Positions 1 to 7,408 are shown, counted from the stretch's first letter. The stretch: 20,456 nt of DNA from an uncultured Lachnospiraceae bacterium (GCA_910588565.1 CAJUPF010000055.1:1-20456), one strand, 5' to 3'. The notes: a model not told the origin generated them from the letters alone. Translations and numbers: made by a program.

Positions 1-1
1 T

Positions 2-913
2 TTGTTTTTCTTTTTATCGCTGATGGAAGACAGCGGTTATATTGCCAGAGTAGCATTTGTGATGGATAAACTATTGCGTAAAATCGGTTTGTCTGGCAGA
101 AGTATTGTGCCAATGCTGATTGGATTTGGCTGTACGGTGCCGGGCGTGATGGCGACCCGGACGCTTCCATCGGAGCGGGATCGAAAAATGACGATTTTAC
201 TGACGCCGTTTATGAGCTGTTCCGCAAAAGTGCCGATTTATGGATTTTTTACCGCGGTATTTTTCCCTAAGCACGGTGCGCTGATTATGATTACGCTGTA
301 TCTGCTGGGCATTGTCCTTGGAATTGGAATGGCGTTTCTGTTAAAAGGAACGGCGTTTAAAGGAGAGGCAGTTCCTTTCGTAATGGAACTGCCCAATTAT
401 CGTATGCCGGGAGCCAAAAATGTAGGCCATCTGCTTTGGGATAAAGCAAAGGATTTTCTGCAGCGGGCATTTACGATTATCTTTGTCGCAACAATTGTGA
501 TCTGGTTTTTACAGACGTTTGACTTCCGGTTAAATATTGTGGACAATTCGCATGACAGTATGCTGGCTGCAGCAGCCGGATTGATAACGCCTGTTCTTTC
601 GCCCTTAGGACTTGGGGACTGGAGGATTTCTACGGCGCTGATTACCGGATTTATGGCAAAGGAAAGCGTCGTTTCTACACTCTCTGTGCTCTTTGGGACA
701 ACAGACGCGCTGCTTGGCGCGGTTACGCCGCTTGCAACGGCAAGCCTGCTGGTGTTCTGCCTGCTTTATACGCCCTGTGTGGCGGCGATTGCTTCGGTAA
801 AGCGGGAGCTTGGCGCAAAATGGGCAGCAGGCGTTATATTCGGGCAATGTGCGGTTGCCTGGATCGCGGCGTTTGTGGTGAGGATGATTGGGATGCTGTC
901 CGGCCTGGCATAG
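2..913 (+). CDS. feoB: Ferrous iron transport protein B, C-terminal part (5' truncated by window edge)
   Basis: FeoB imports Fe(II) across the cytoplasmic membrane using an N-terminal G domain and a C-terminal membrane channel. Only about 303 residues of the membrane part are present; the G domain lies upstream of the window. The first codon here (TTG) is an internal leucine, not a start. Family hallmarks are MEDSGYIARVAFVMD near residues 8-22, the first Gate cysteine motif GFGCTVPGVMATR around 41-53, and the second Gate motif FMSCSAKVPIY around 70-80. At least six hydrophobic segments follow, including LLVFCLLYTPCVAAIASVKRE near the end, a typical FeoB C-terminal helix with its conserved cysteine. 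The stop at 911-913 is only 7 nt from the stop of the convergent permease gene, and no terminator is visible between them. The assignment is firm; FeoA or other partners cannot be seen. Confidence 0.96.
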   Translation: MFFFLSLMEDSGYIARVAFVMDKLLRKIGLSGRSIVPMLIGFGCTVPGVMATRTLPSERDRKMTILLTPFMSCSAKVPIYGFFTAVFFPKHGALIMITLYLLGIVLGIGMAFLLKGTAFKGEAVPFVMELPNYRMPGAKNVGHLLWDKAKDFLQRAFTIIFVATIVIWFLQTFDFRLNIVDNSHDSMLAAAAGLITPVLSPLGLGDWRISTALITGFMAKESVVSTLSVLFGTTDALLGAVTPLATASLLVFCLLYTPCVAAIASVKRELGAKWAAGVIFGQCAVAWIAAFVVRMIGMLSGLA

Positions 914-920
914 AGCTAAG

Positions 921-3407
921 CTATTGTTCTGCCGTTTCTATGGATTCTACAATATTTAGTTTTGCAATTGCACGCAGCGGAATTGCGGTTGCCAGCAGGC
1001 AGGCGGTGATAGAACACAGGGCTGCCATGCCGATAGAAGAAAACGGAACCGGCACAAGCTGCAGTTTGTCTGAACGCGCCGCCTCGATAAATACAGAGCA
1101 GAAATATCCCAGTATGGCGCCAAAGAGAGTGGCAAATATGCCATAATATGCCCCTTCCCAGAGAAAGGTCTGATACAGGCTTTTTCTGCTCATGCCAAGC
1201 GCTCTTTGCATACCGATTTCGGTGACGCGGGTATGGATATTACTGTAAACCGTATTGATAATATTTAATATCCCGATGATTCCGATAAAGGCTATGAATA
1301 TCCAGCAGAGCAGTTTGGTCTGTGCAAAGCTTTCCGCCATCTGTTCTTCGGACTGGCGGTAAGAGAGCCAGTGAGTTCCTGGGATGTTTTTGGACCAGTC
1401 TGTCAGCCATTGTTCCAGGGACTCTGTGTCCGCATCTTCTTTTAGAAGCGGATAGGCTTCCTGATACGTATCGCTTCCTGTCAGTTCATGGTAAATGGTT
1501 TCGTTTACTATAAGCTGAATACCGTTGATAAACCCATCGTTGTTGATGGTAACAGGATTATCTGCAAGTCCGATGATACGCATCTGGAACCTGCCAACGG
1601 TAATGGTGTCCCCGGCTTTCAGGCTGGTAAATGGAACTTCTGTATCGCCGTAGGAAAAAGCTGTGGGATTTTTTACCAGACAGGCAGCGCCTGTTCTCAG
1701 TTCTTCCAGTTCCTGCTCGGTTAAACCCGGCAGATACGTGCTTAGCCGCTGCTCGTCTATACTTGCAATCTGCAGTGTTTCATGGGACTGGGTGGAAAAA
1801 TCCATCTGAAATGGCATTGCTTCTTCCGGCGAATAGATTGTCAGCTTTGTAGTGGACAGCTGCTTCACTGCTTTGTGTGAGCGCAGCTCCTCTATGGCTT
1901 CTGCCGGGATTCCCATGGTTTCATTGGTGACGGCATAGTCTCCAGGAGCCAGATCAGAAACTGCTCTGCTGGCGTCAAGTATGCCGGTAAAGCTATGCAG
2001 GGCGACAAACACGGTGATGCTCATAACCAGTGACAGCATGGTAATAACAGTCCGGCTTTTGCTGCGTTTTAAATTCAGCCTTGCATACCAGGCTTCAAAT
2101 CTTCGGATTTTTAAGGTATGCCCCAAAGGGCTTATACGCCGTTTGATTCTGACAGGCTGCCCATGCATGGCCACAGTCGGAGAAACGCAGGAGGCATAGC
2201 GGGCTGCCGGAAAGACTGCGGCTGCGGCAAACAGCAAAGTTATTACAACGCTTAAAAGCAAAAGCGGAAGATGCCCCATATCCGCAGAGGCAATGGTCTG
2301 ATTTAAGCGTTCTGTGCTGTCCGCCAGAAACAATTCCGGGTTTAAAATACCGGTTGAGGCAGTGAGGATACCTTTTGCAGAGAGAAGTCCAAAGAGCAGC
2401 CCGATTGGTATTCCAATTCCGCAGAGAATCAGCATCTGTAGGGAAACAAGGCGGTAGATCTGCCCCCGCTCACTGCCCAGGGCACGCAGCGTGCCGTAGG
2501 TCTGAATGCGTTTGGTAATGGAGATTTTTAAAATATTGTAAATCACCAGGCCTGCCGCAAGCAGTACCAGCGCGCAGACCAGTATGCAGGCAAACGCCAG
2601 GAAGGAAAATCCGGTATCTGTGTCAGAACTTCCGGCTCCCTCATAGGAGATCCCAATTGCGTCAAGCAGCACCCAGTTATACTGTACATCTGTTTCCGGT
2701 ATGTTCCATTGCTCCATCAGCTCTGTTACGATGTCCTGAAACTGTGTTTTGCTGTGTGTTTTAAAAGAGGTGGAATACAGCAGATAGTCTTTGGGCAGCA
2801 AATGCGCGGAAGCGCCGGTTCCGGCAATTCCTTCAACAGTTCCTGAGGAATAGCCCAGATAATTGTTTTCCAAAATGCCTGTCAGCCGGAATGCGGCAGT
2901 ATATTCGTAGGAAGGGATCGAGCCGTCCATACGTCCAATGGAAAGATCTAAGGAGATGCTGTCTCCAATAGAGGCATTAGGATTCAGGTAAGTTAAAGCG
3001 TCTTCCGACAGTGCGATTTCATCTTCTTTTTCCGGCAGACGCCCGTTCTTTATGGTAAAAGTTGACGGGAACATAGCAAGGGAAGCCGCGTCGCATTCCC
3101 GCAGGAACAGCGTTAAACCGCTGTTTTTTAATTCAGTGGAGCCAAGCGTGAGCATATCTCCGACATCATACAGACGGTTGTCGTTCTTTAGGGATTTGGC
3201 CTGTTCTTTGCTTAATTGATGAAAGGTGGCGTAGCGGTCTCCGTTTAATCCGGCAGCCTGTTCCCTGCGCATGGACTGTAAGATGCCAATGGATTCTCCG
3301 GCTGCAGTTGTCATAATGGAAGACAGGATGACAGCGACCAGAATCAGGACTGCCGTTACTTTTTGTTCTTTTAATTCTCTCCATGCAAGCGTCCGATATG
3401 ATTTCAT
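921..3407 (-). CDS. ABC transporter permease with two FtsX domains (MacB/BceB-like exporter family)
   Basis: This 828-residue protein is the membrane half of an ABC exporter acting on lipids, lipoproteins or antimicrobial peptides. It has an N-terminal helix (about 17-35), a large extracytoplasmic domain (about 40-265), a first FtsX core (helices about 268-292, 322-345, 378-402), another helix near 453-475, a second extracytoplasmic domain, and a second FtsX core (about 698-722, 752-774, 789-812). Both cores carry the typical motif after the first helix: YGTLRALGSERGQIYRL and IGMQRALGMSRKSLYQ. Its ATG overlaps the stop of the ATPase gene as ATGA (3404-3407), so the two are translationally coupled. 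The two-component genes directly upstream and the matching operator suggest induced expression, perhaps by a cell-envelope peptide. Substrate is inferred only; a LolCE-like or macrolide role is not excluded. Confidence 0.92.
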   Translation of the reverse strand: MKSYRTLAWRELKEQKVTAVLILVAVILSSIMTTAAGESIGILQSMRREQAAGLNGDRYATFHQLSKEQAKSLKNDNRLYDVGDMLTLGSTELKNSGLTLFLRECDAASLAMFPSTFTIKNGRLPEKEDEIALSEDALTYLNPNASIGDSISLDLSIGRMDGSIPSYEYTAAFRLTGILENNYLGYSSGTVEGIAGTGASAHLLPKDYLLYSTSFKTHSKTQFQDIVTELMEQWNIPETDVQYNWVLLDAIGISYEGAGSSDTDTGFSFLAFACILVCALVLLAAGLVIYNILKISITKRIQTYGTLRALGSERGQIYRLVSLQMLILCGIGIPIGLLFGLLSAKGILTASTGILNPELFLADSTERLNQTIASADMGHLPLLLLSVVITLLFAAAAVFPAARYASCVSPTVAMHGQPVRIKRRISPLGHTLKIRRFEAWYARLNLKRSKSRTVITMLSLVMSITVFVALHSFTGILDASRAVSDLAPGDYAVTNETMGIPAEAIEELRSHKAVKQLSTTKLTIYSPEEAMPFQMDFSTQSHETLQIASIDEQRLSTYLPGLTEQELEELRTGAACLVKNPTAFSYGDTEVPFTSLKAGDTITVGRFQMRIIGLADNPVTINNDGFINGIQLIVNETIYHELTGSDTYQEAYPLLKEDADTESLEQWLTDWSKNIPGTHWLSYRQSEEQMAESFAQTKLLCWIFIAFIGIIGILNIINTVYSNIHTRVTEIGMQRALGMSRKSLYQTFLWEGAYYGIFATLFGAILGYFCSVFIEAARSDKLQLVPVPFSSIGMAALCSITACLLATAIPLRAIAKLNIVESIETAEQ

Positions 3408-4078
3408 TTTGCCATCACCTCCGAAAGTATGCCGTCAACAATGGTAAAACGGCGTTCCGCCATCTTTGCAATATGCGGATCATGGGTAATTACCACCAGG
3501 GTTTGATGCAAGTTTTCATGGATACTGCACAGCAGTTTCATAACTTCACTGCCGTTTTTGGAATCCAGGTTTCCTGTTGGCTCGTCGGCAAAGAGTACAT
3601 TTGGTTTTGCAATCAGGGAACGGGCAATTGCCACGCGCTGCTGCTGTCCGCCGGAAAGCTCATGCGGCAGATGGTTTATCCGGCCAGTCAGGCCCAGAAG
3701 AGAAGTGATTTCCTGAATATAAGCTTCATCGGGCTGTTTTTTATCCAGCAGCAGGGGCATGATAATATTTTCACGGGTGCTTAAGACCGGGAGCAGATGA
3801 AACTGCTGGAAAATAAAACCGATGTTTTGGCGGCGAAAAGCAGACAGTTTTTTATCGCTGCCCGTATGGATGTCGGTATCTCCATAAAGCACCTGGCCCA
3901 TAGAGGGCGTGTCAAGTCCGCTGATAATATGAAGCAGGGTGCTTTTTCCGCTGCCGGAAGGCCCCATAATTGAAATAAAATCGCCTGCGTGAATTGTCAT
4001 GGAGGCGTGGGAGAGCGCAGTTACCTGGCTTTCTCCCGAACCATAGATTTTTGAAATGTCATTGATAAAAATATCCAT
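3404..4078 (-). CDS. ABC transporter ATP-binding protein (MacB/LolD type)
   Basis: This 224-residue ATPase energises the adjacent FtsX-type permease from the cytoplasmic face. All nucleotide-binding elements are intact: Walker A GPSGSGKST at 39-47, Q-loop at Q91 (FIFQQFHLLP), ABC signature LSGGQQQR at 141-148, Walker B VLFADE at 161-166 with catalytic E166, D-loop NLD at 170-172, and switch histidine H199 (VITHD). Length and the GFIFQQFHLLP stretch are typical of the LolD/MacB subfamily. The start is supported by AAGGAGGAG 9 nt upstream of the ATG. The stop overlaps the permease start by 4 nt. Its promoter region carries the two half-sites shared with the response regulator gene, so it probably belongs to that regulon although 117 nt separate it from the kinase gene. 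Confidence 0.96.
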   Translation of the reverse strand: MDIFINDISKIYGSGESQVTALSHASMTIHAGDFISIMGPSGSGKSTLLHIISGLDTPSMGQVLYGDTDIHTGSDKKLSAFRRQNIGFIFQQFHLLPVLSTRENIIMPLLLDKKQPDEAYIQEITSLLGLTGRINHLPHELSGGQQQRVAIARSLIAKPNVLFADEPTGNLDSKNGSEVMKLLCSIHENLHQTLVVITHDPHIAKMAERRFTIVDGILSEVMAK

Positions 4079-4082
4079 TAAT

Positions 4083-4119
4083 GTATACTCCTCCTTATCG
4101 TTTGATAAGGGAAGTATAC
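4083..4119. repeat. Imperfect palindrome over the -10 box and RBS of the ABC exporter operon
   Basis: On the plus strand GTATAC at 4083-4088 mirrors GTATAC at 4114-4119, and CCTTATC at 4094-4100 mirrors GATAAGG at 4104-4110, around a GTTT loop. Read on the minus strand, the left outer arm contains the proposed -10 box and the right half runs into the AAGGAGG ribosome binding site. It may be an operator for a second regulator or a 5' leader hairpin that partly hides the RBS. Confidence 0.6.
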
Positions 4120-4144
4120 GGGTGAGATCTCAAGAAAACCTCAA
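4113..4144 (-). promoter_or_regulatory. Promoter and direct-repeat operator of the ABC exporter operon
   Basis: Reading the minus strand, TTGAG (4144-4140) is followed 11 nt later by TTGAG (4133-4129), then exactly 10 nt, then TATACT (4118-4113) as the -10 box. No acceptable -35 hexamer lies at 17 nt. Repeats one helical turn apart in place of a -35 are typical of activator sites for OmpR/PhoB-family regulators. The same layout precedes the response regulator gene. Confidence 0.68.
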
Positions 4145-4195
4145 AATTTGGAGAGTTTTTGCAGATGGCATCATTCAAGAATAAAATTAGAACAG

Positions 4196-5353
4196 TCAGG
4201 ATACGCAAAAAACTGCGCAGGCGGATGCTCCGCCGGGGACATTTTGAATGCGCAGGTGTCCGCCATGCTTTTGACAGAGCAGGCTGCAGATGTACAGGCC
4301 CATGCCAAAATGTTCCGTATCTTCACAGCATTTTCCAAAAGGCTGTATCCCGTTTTTTAAAAGTTTTTCCGGAAAACCGCTGCCGTCATCCGTAACTTCT
4401 AACAGCAGCAGACCGCCGGAGCAGGAAAGATGAACCGAAACAGTTTTCTGTGCAAAACGCAGAGCATTGGATACCAGATTTTCCGCGATCTGAAACAGAA
4501 GCTGTGTGTCTAACAGAATGGTTTTTGCAGGGGTTTCTGTTACAGGTTCCATGCAGCTGAAGGTGAGCTGCCGGCTGCAGTCTTTTTCTATAAAATGCAG
4601 CGCCTGTTTTAATTCTTCTGCAAGTGTATCATAACGGAGGGTCTTCTTTTTTATCTGTATCTGCTCTAAGCGCTGGACGCTGCTCATCGTTTCCACATAC
4701 CGTTCGATCCGGCTGACATAGGTTTCCATGCGGTTTAGATGCTCAAAAAGCGTCGCAGTCTGCGTATTCTGCTTTCCGGCGCACTGTCTGGCCATTTTTA
4801 CGGAACCTTTCAGGACGGTAAGCGGGTTTCTTAATTCATGGGAAAAAGCGGCGTTTAAGCGTTTCCGTTCTTCCGCCTGTTTCCAGAGTTCCCGGTTGTT
4901 TTTCAAAAGTGACTGCCGCATAGTTTCAAAAGCCGTACAAAGCTGTCCGAACTCATCCGCCGTTTCAGACTGCACTGTAAAATCCAGATTGTTTTTGATA
5001 ATATGCTCGGCTCCCTGCATCAGAGTGGTAAGCGGTTTCTGCAGTTTCAGGCGATAGAAGAAAGAAGCTGTTGCAAGCAGGGCGGCTGTAAAAATAAGCA
5101 CAGGCAGAAGAAACTGCAGGGTAGAGAACAGGTTGGTGGTGATCTGTTCCTGTGCGGAGCCCTTTGGAGGCGTATTTGTCGTAATTTCTGCAGAGGGACC
5201 CTGGATAGTAATACTCTCCTGCGGTGCAGCAGATATGCTTAGCCTGCCGCACAGAAGGAATGCGGCAGCGGAAAGAACAAGCGCCAGGGAAAGATTGATA
5301 AATGCTATAGTAAACAGGGCTTTTTTCAGATGCATATGTGTTATCCGTTCCAT
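4196..5353 (-). CDS. Sensor histidine kinase, HAMP-containing, two-component system
   Basis: This 385-residue membrane kinase should sense an envelope signal and phosphorylate the response regulator encoded just upstream. It has two membrane helices (about 12-36 and 78-101) flanking a short outside loop of about 40 residues, a HAMP linker (about 102-155), a HisKA domain with H172 in FSHELRNPLTV, and an HATPase domain with N-box ENLVSNALRF (291-300), G1 box DDGSGF (322-327) and G2 box FGMGLYI (349-355). The gene overlaps the regulator's 3' end by 13 nt. The start at 5353 is favoured because GGGGGGTG ends 8 nt upstream and can pair fully, with G-U wobbles, to the 16S tail; a start at 5335 (MHLKK) is the alternative. 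The short extracellular loop suggests sensing at the membrane or through the ABC permease, which is inference. Confidence 0.95.
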   Translation of the reverse strand: MERITHMHLKKALFTIAFINLSLALVLSAAAFLLCGRLSISAAPQESITIQGPSAEITTNTPPKGSAQEQITTNLFSTLQFLLPVLIFTAALLATASFFYRLKLQKPLTTLMQGAEHIIKNNLDFTVQSETADEFGQLCTAFETMRQSLLKNNRELWKQAEERKRLNAAFSHELRNPLTVLKGSVKMARQCAGKQNTQTATLFEHLNRMETYVSRIERYVETMSSVQRLEQIQIKKKTLRYDTLAEELKQALHFIEKDCSRQLTFSCMEPVTETPAKTILLDTQLLFQIAENLVSNALRFAQKTVSVHLSCSGGLLLLEVTDDGSGFPEKLLKNGIQPFGKCCEDTEHFGMGLYICSLLCQKHGGHLRIQNVPGGASACAVFCVS

Positions 5354-6015
5354 CGATATCCCACCCCCCAGACGGTTTCGATATAGTTATGCGAAGAAGC
5401 GGCGGCGAATTTATTTCGTATTTTCCGGATATGTTCCATAATGGTATCACTGCTGCCATCCCCTTCTAAGCCCCAGACAATATCGTAGATGCGTTCGCGG
5501 TCAAAGACCTGTCCGGCATTCAGGGAAAGCAGCTCGGTAATGGCAAATTCCTTTCGGGAGAGGGCAATATCCGTTCCGCCAATCGATATGGTATGCCTGG
5601 AATAATCGATTACCATGTCAGAGAAAAAGCGCAGGACAGACGATTCTTTTGTCCGGTTCTGGCGGCGCAGATGGGCAGAAACTCTGGCTCCCAGTTCATC
5701 GATATCAAAGGGTTTTACAATATAGTCATCCGCACCGGCTGTAAATCCCTGAATTTTATCAGAAGTCTCGATGCGTGCGGTAAGAAATAAAATCGGACAG
5801 GCGATATAATCCCGGATTTTTTCACAGACAGTCATTCCATCAATACCCGGCATATTGATATCCAGCAGAATAAGGTCGGGGCTGCAGGCGGCCTGCTTTA
5901 GCGCTTCTTCGCCGTTGTAAGCGGTATAAACCTGATAGGACTGCAGTTCAAAATAGCTTTTGAGCATATCCACAAGACCTTTTTCATCATCTGCAATTAA
6001 TATTTTTTTGCTCAT
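5341..6015 (-). CDS. OmpR/PhoB-family response regulator
   Basis: This 224-residue DNA-binding regulator is the partner of the overlapping kinase gene. The receiver domain shows the acidic pair D9/D10, phospho-acceptor D52 in LLDINMPG, T79 in FLTAR and K101 in IVKPFD. A winged-helix domain (about 130-223) ends in the typical ETVWGVGYRW. The reading frame is open further upstream to 6069, but the start at 6015 (MSKKILIADDE) is chosen because it begins at the usual receiver N-terminus, has GGAGG 9 nt upstream, and the proposed -10 box at 6060-6065 would put transcription start downstream of the 6069 codon. The operator upstream suggests autoregulation together with control of the ABC exporter operon. 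Confidence 0.96.
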   Translation of the reverse strand: MSKKILIADDEKGLVDMLKSYFELQSYQVYTAYNGEEALKQAACSPDLILLDINMPGIDGMTVCEKIRDYIACPILFLTARIETSDKIQGFTAGADDYIVKPFDIDELGARVSAHLRRQNRTKESSVLRFFSDMVIDYSRHTISIGGTDIALSRKEFAITELLSLNAGQVFDRERIYDIVWGLEGDGSSDTIMEHIRKIRNKFAAASSHNYIETVWGVGYRWNG

Positions 6016-6059
6016 ATTCGGCGGCCTCCATTTTTTATGTAAAGGATTGTCTGAAACAT

Positions 6060-6091
6060 AGTTTACCACAGAATTCTCAGAAATTTCTCAA
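6060..6091 (-). promoter_or_regulatory. Promoter and direct-repeat operator of the response regulator gene
   Basis: On the minus strand TTGAG (6091-6087) is followed 11 nt later by CTGAG (6080-6076), then 10 nt, then TAAACT (6065-6060) as the -10 box. The half-site period and the distance to the -10 are the same as in the ABC operon promoter, and no good -35 is present. This fits an activator site bound by the encoded OmpR-type regulator. Confidence 0.66.
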
Positions 6092-6155
6092 ATTCTAAAA
6101 AAAGTGGATGTTCAGGCCGCATTAGAAAAGTTCGTGTAATCCTGAAAAGAAGATA

Positions 6156-6185
6156 TTGAAAATCCCCACCCTTTGGTGGTATGAT
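6156..6185 (+). promoter_or_regulatory. Sigma-A-type promoter for the small membrane protein gene
   Basis: TTGAAA at 6156-6161, an 18-nt spacer and TATGAT at 6180-6185 form a good vegetative promoter about 45 nt before the small gene. The spacer contains an inverted repeat, CCACC (6166-6170), CTTT, GGTGG (6175-6179), that could be a repressor site or chance. Confidence 0.6.
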
Positions 6186-6230
6186 ATCCTCGTTAACACA
6201 TGCAACATCAAAAGAGAGGGATGAAAGATT

Positions 6231-6494
6231 ATGAGTCGCAACGTTCGTATTATATTATCTACAGCCATCTATTTTCTTGGTCTGGCTGTGGCCATCTATA
6301 TTGGCGGCTGGGTGATGCTGATAAAGCCGGTAAAACAGACGATCGTAGCATATACGCTCGGAACCCTGACACTGCCGCAGCTGATCATCGCTGTTATAAA
6401 ATGCATCAGTTCCCTGACAGTAGCCGGTCTGATCTGGTGTCTGGGATACATTGCCAGCAATCACATCTTTGACAGCCGTGATGAAATACTGTAA
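6231..6494 (+). CDS. Small hypothetical membrane protein (87 aa, two helices)
   Basis: I do not recognise a named family. The product has two clear hydrophobic stretches: about 7-30 (ILSTAIYFLGLAVAIYIGGW) and about 46-72 (LPQLIIAVIKCISSL onward through GLIWCLGYIA), joined by a short basic loop (KPVKQ), and a charged C-terminal tail (DSRDEIL). It is preceded by its own promoter and by GAGGG about 10 nt before the ATG. It is followed by a 16-bp hairpin, so it is probably monocistronic. It is transcribed divergently from the two-component system, with about 215 nt between the start codons, and so could be functionally tied to it, but the shared operator lies closer to the regulator gene. An overlapping frame starting at 6200 has no family features and is disregarded. 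Confidence 0.78.
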   Translation: MSRNVRIILSTAIYFLGLAVAIYIGGWVMLIKPVKQTIVAYTLGTLTLPQLIIAVIKCISSLTVAGLIWCLGYIASNHIFDSRDEIL

Positions 6495-6523
6495 CCATAC
6501 AGCAGCTGCAGAGAAACACAAAC

Positions 6524-6559
6524 ATGGCGTGGATCTGAAATTGTTCAGATTCGCGCCAT
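6524..6559 (+). terminator. 16-bp hairpin after the small membrane protein gene, probable terminator
   Basis: ATGGCGTGGATCTGAA (6524-6539) pairs along its whole length with TTCAGATTCGCGCCAT (6544-6559), with two G-U pairs and an ATTG loop. The tail is only AATTTC, so termination may be inefficient and read-through into the HAD gene is possible. Confidence 0.5.
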
Positions 6560-6610
6560 AATTTCATAACAGCCCGGAAGACAGTATTAGTACAGAAAAG
6601 GAGAACAAAC

Positions 6611-7396
6611 ATGAGAAAAGCAGTTTTTTTTGACATTGACGGCACGCTTTGGGATTGGAGTATGCAGGTGCCAAAGAGTACAGTGACAGCCATTCACAGA
6701 CTTCGTGAGAATGGAACATATGCCTTTATCTGCAGCGGAAGAAGCCGCGGGGCAATCCGTGCAAAAGAATTGTTGGAGGATATTGGATTTGACGGAATTG
6801 TTGCAGGCTGCGGGACGCATATTGAGTATCAGGGAGAGCTGATATTTGAAAAAAATCTGTCCCAGGAAGAAATCACGTTTCTGCTGGAGTGTTTTCAAAC
6901 GTATAATACGCCTGCCATACTGGAAGGAAAACGGTATCTCTATGCGGATCGGGAGACTTTTGGCGGCGATCCGTATATCGAATATCTGGAGAATATTCTC
7001 GGAAATGGATTTTTGACAATCAAAGATCACAAGGGAAATTATGAAGCGAATAAAGTTTCAATTGATATTACAAAAGGCGATGTAGAAGGAATCCAAAACG
7101 CATTGTCCAAAAGATACGAACTGATCTGCCATGGAATCAAAGTTATGGAAATTGTGCCCAAAGGGTTTTCCAAAGCCAGCGGAATCCGGCAGGTCTGCGG
7201 CTATTTAAACATACCGCGGGAGCATACCTATGCATTTGGAGATGGGGAAAACGATATTGAGATGCTGCGGTATGCAAATTACGGAATCGCCATGGGGAAT
7301 GCGACAAAAGAAGCAAAAGCGGCGGCGGATTATGTGACGACGGATATCAAGGAAGATGGAATTTTCAATGGATTAAAGCATTTTGAGCTGATATAA
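6611..7396 (+). CDS. HAD-superfamily phosphatase, Cof-type subfamily IIB
   Basis: This 261-residue cytosolic enzyme should dephosphorylate small metabolites such as sugar phosphates or nucleotides through an aspartyl-phosphate intermediate. Motif I is DIDGTL with nucleophile D8 and acid/base D10, motif II is S42 in ICSGR, motif III is probably K188 in KGFSKASGI, and motif IV is FGDGENDIEML with D211 and D215. The cap region between about 80 and 185 matches the C2B type, and KVMEIVPKGFSKASG is characteristic of Cof proteins. AAGGAG stands 7 nt before the ATG. The DUF2974 gene follows after 12 nt, so the two are probably cotranscribed. The substrate cannot be read from the sequence. Confidence 0.94.
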   Translation: MRKAVFFDIDGTLWDWSMQVPKSTVTAIHRLRENGTYAFICSGRSRGAIRAKELLEDIGFDGIVAGCGTHIEYQGELIFEKNLSQEEITFLLECFQTYNTPAILEGKRYLYADRETFGGDPYIEYLENILGNGFLTIKDHKGNYEANKVSIDITKGDVEGIQNALSKRYELICHGIKVMEIVPKGFSKASGIRQVCGYLNIPREHTYAFGDGENDIEMLRYANYGIAMGNATKEAKAAADYVTTDIKEDGIFNGLKHFELI

Positions 7397-7408
7397 GAGG
7401 AAAAAGCA

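Noticed and set aside
820..1146. Open frame of 108 codons on the plus strand over the feoB/permease junction
   Set aside because: It lies antisense to the strongly supported permease gene, has no RBS and no family features.
6200..6472. 90-codon plus-strand frame overlapping the small membrane protein
   Set aside because: It has no RBS and a low-hydrophobicity sequence without family features; the 6231 frame fits the membrane-protein pattern and the promoter.
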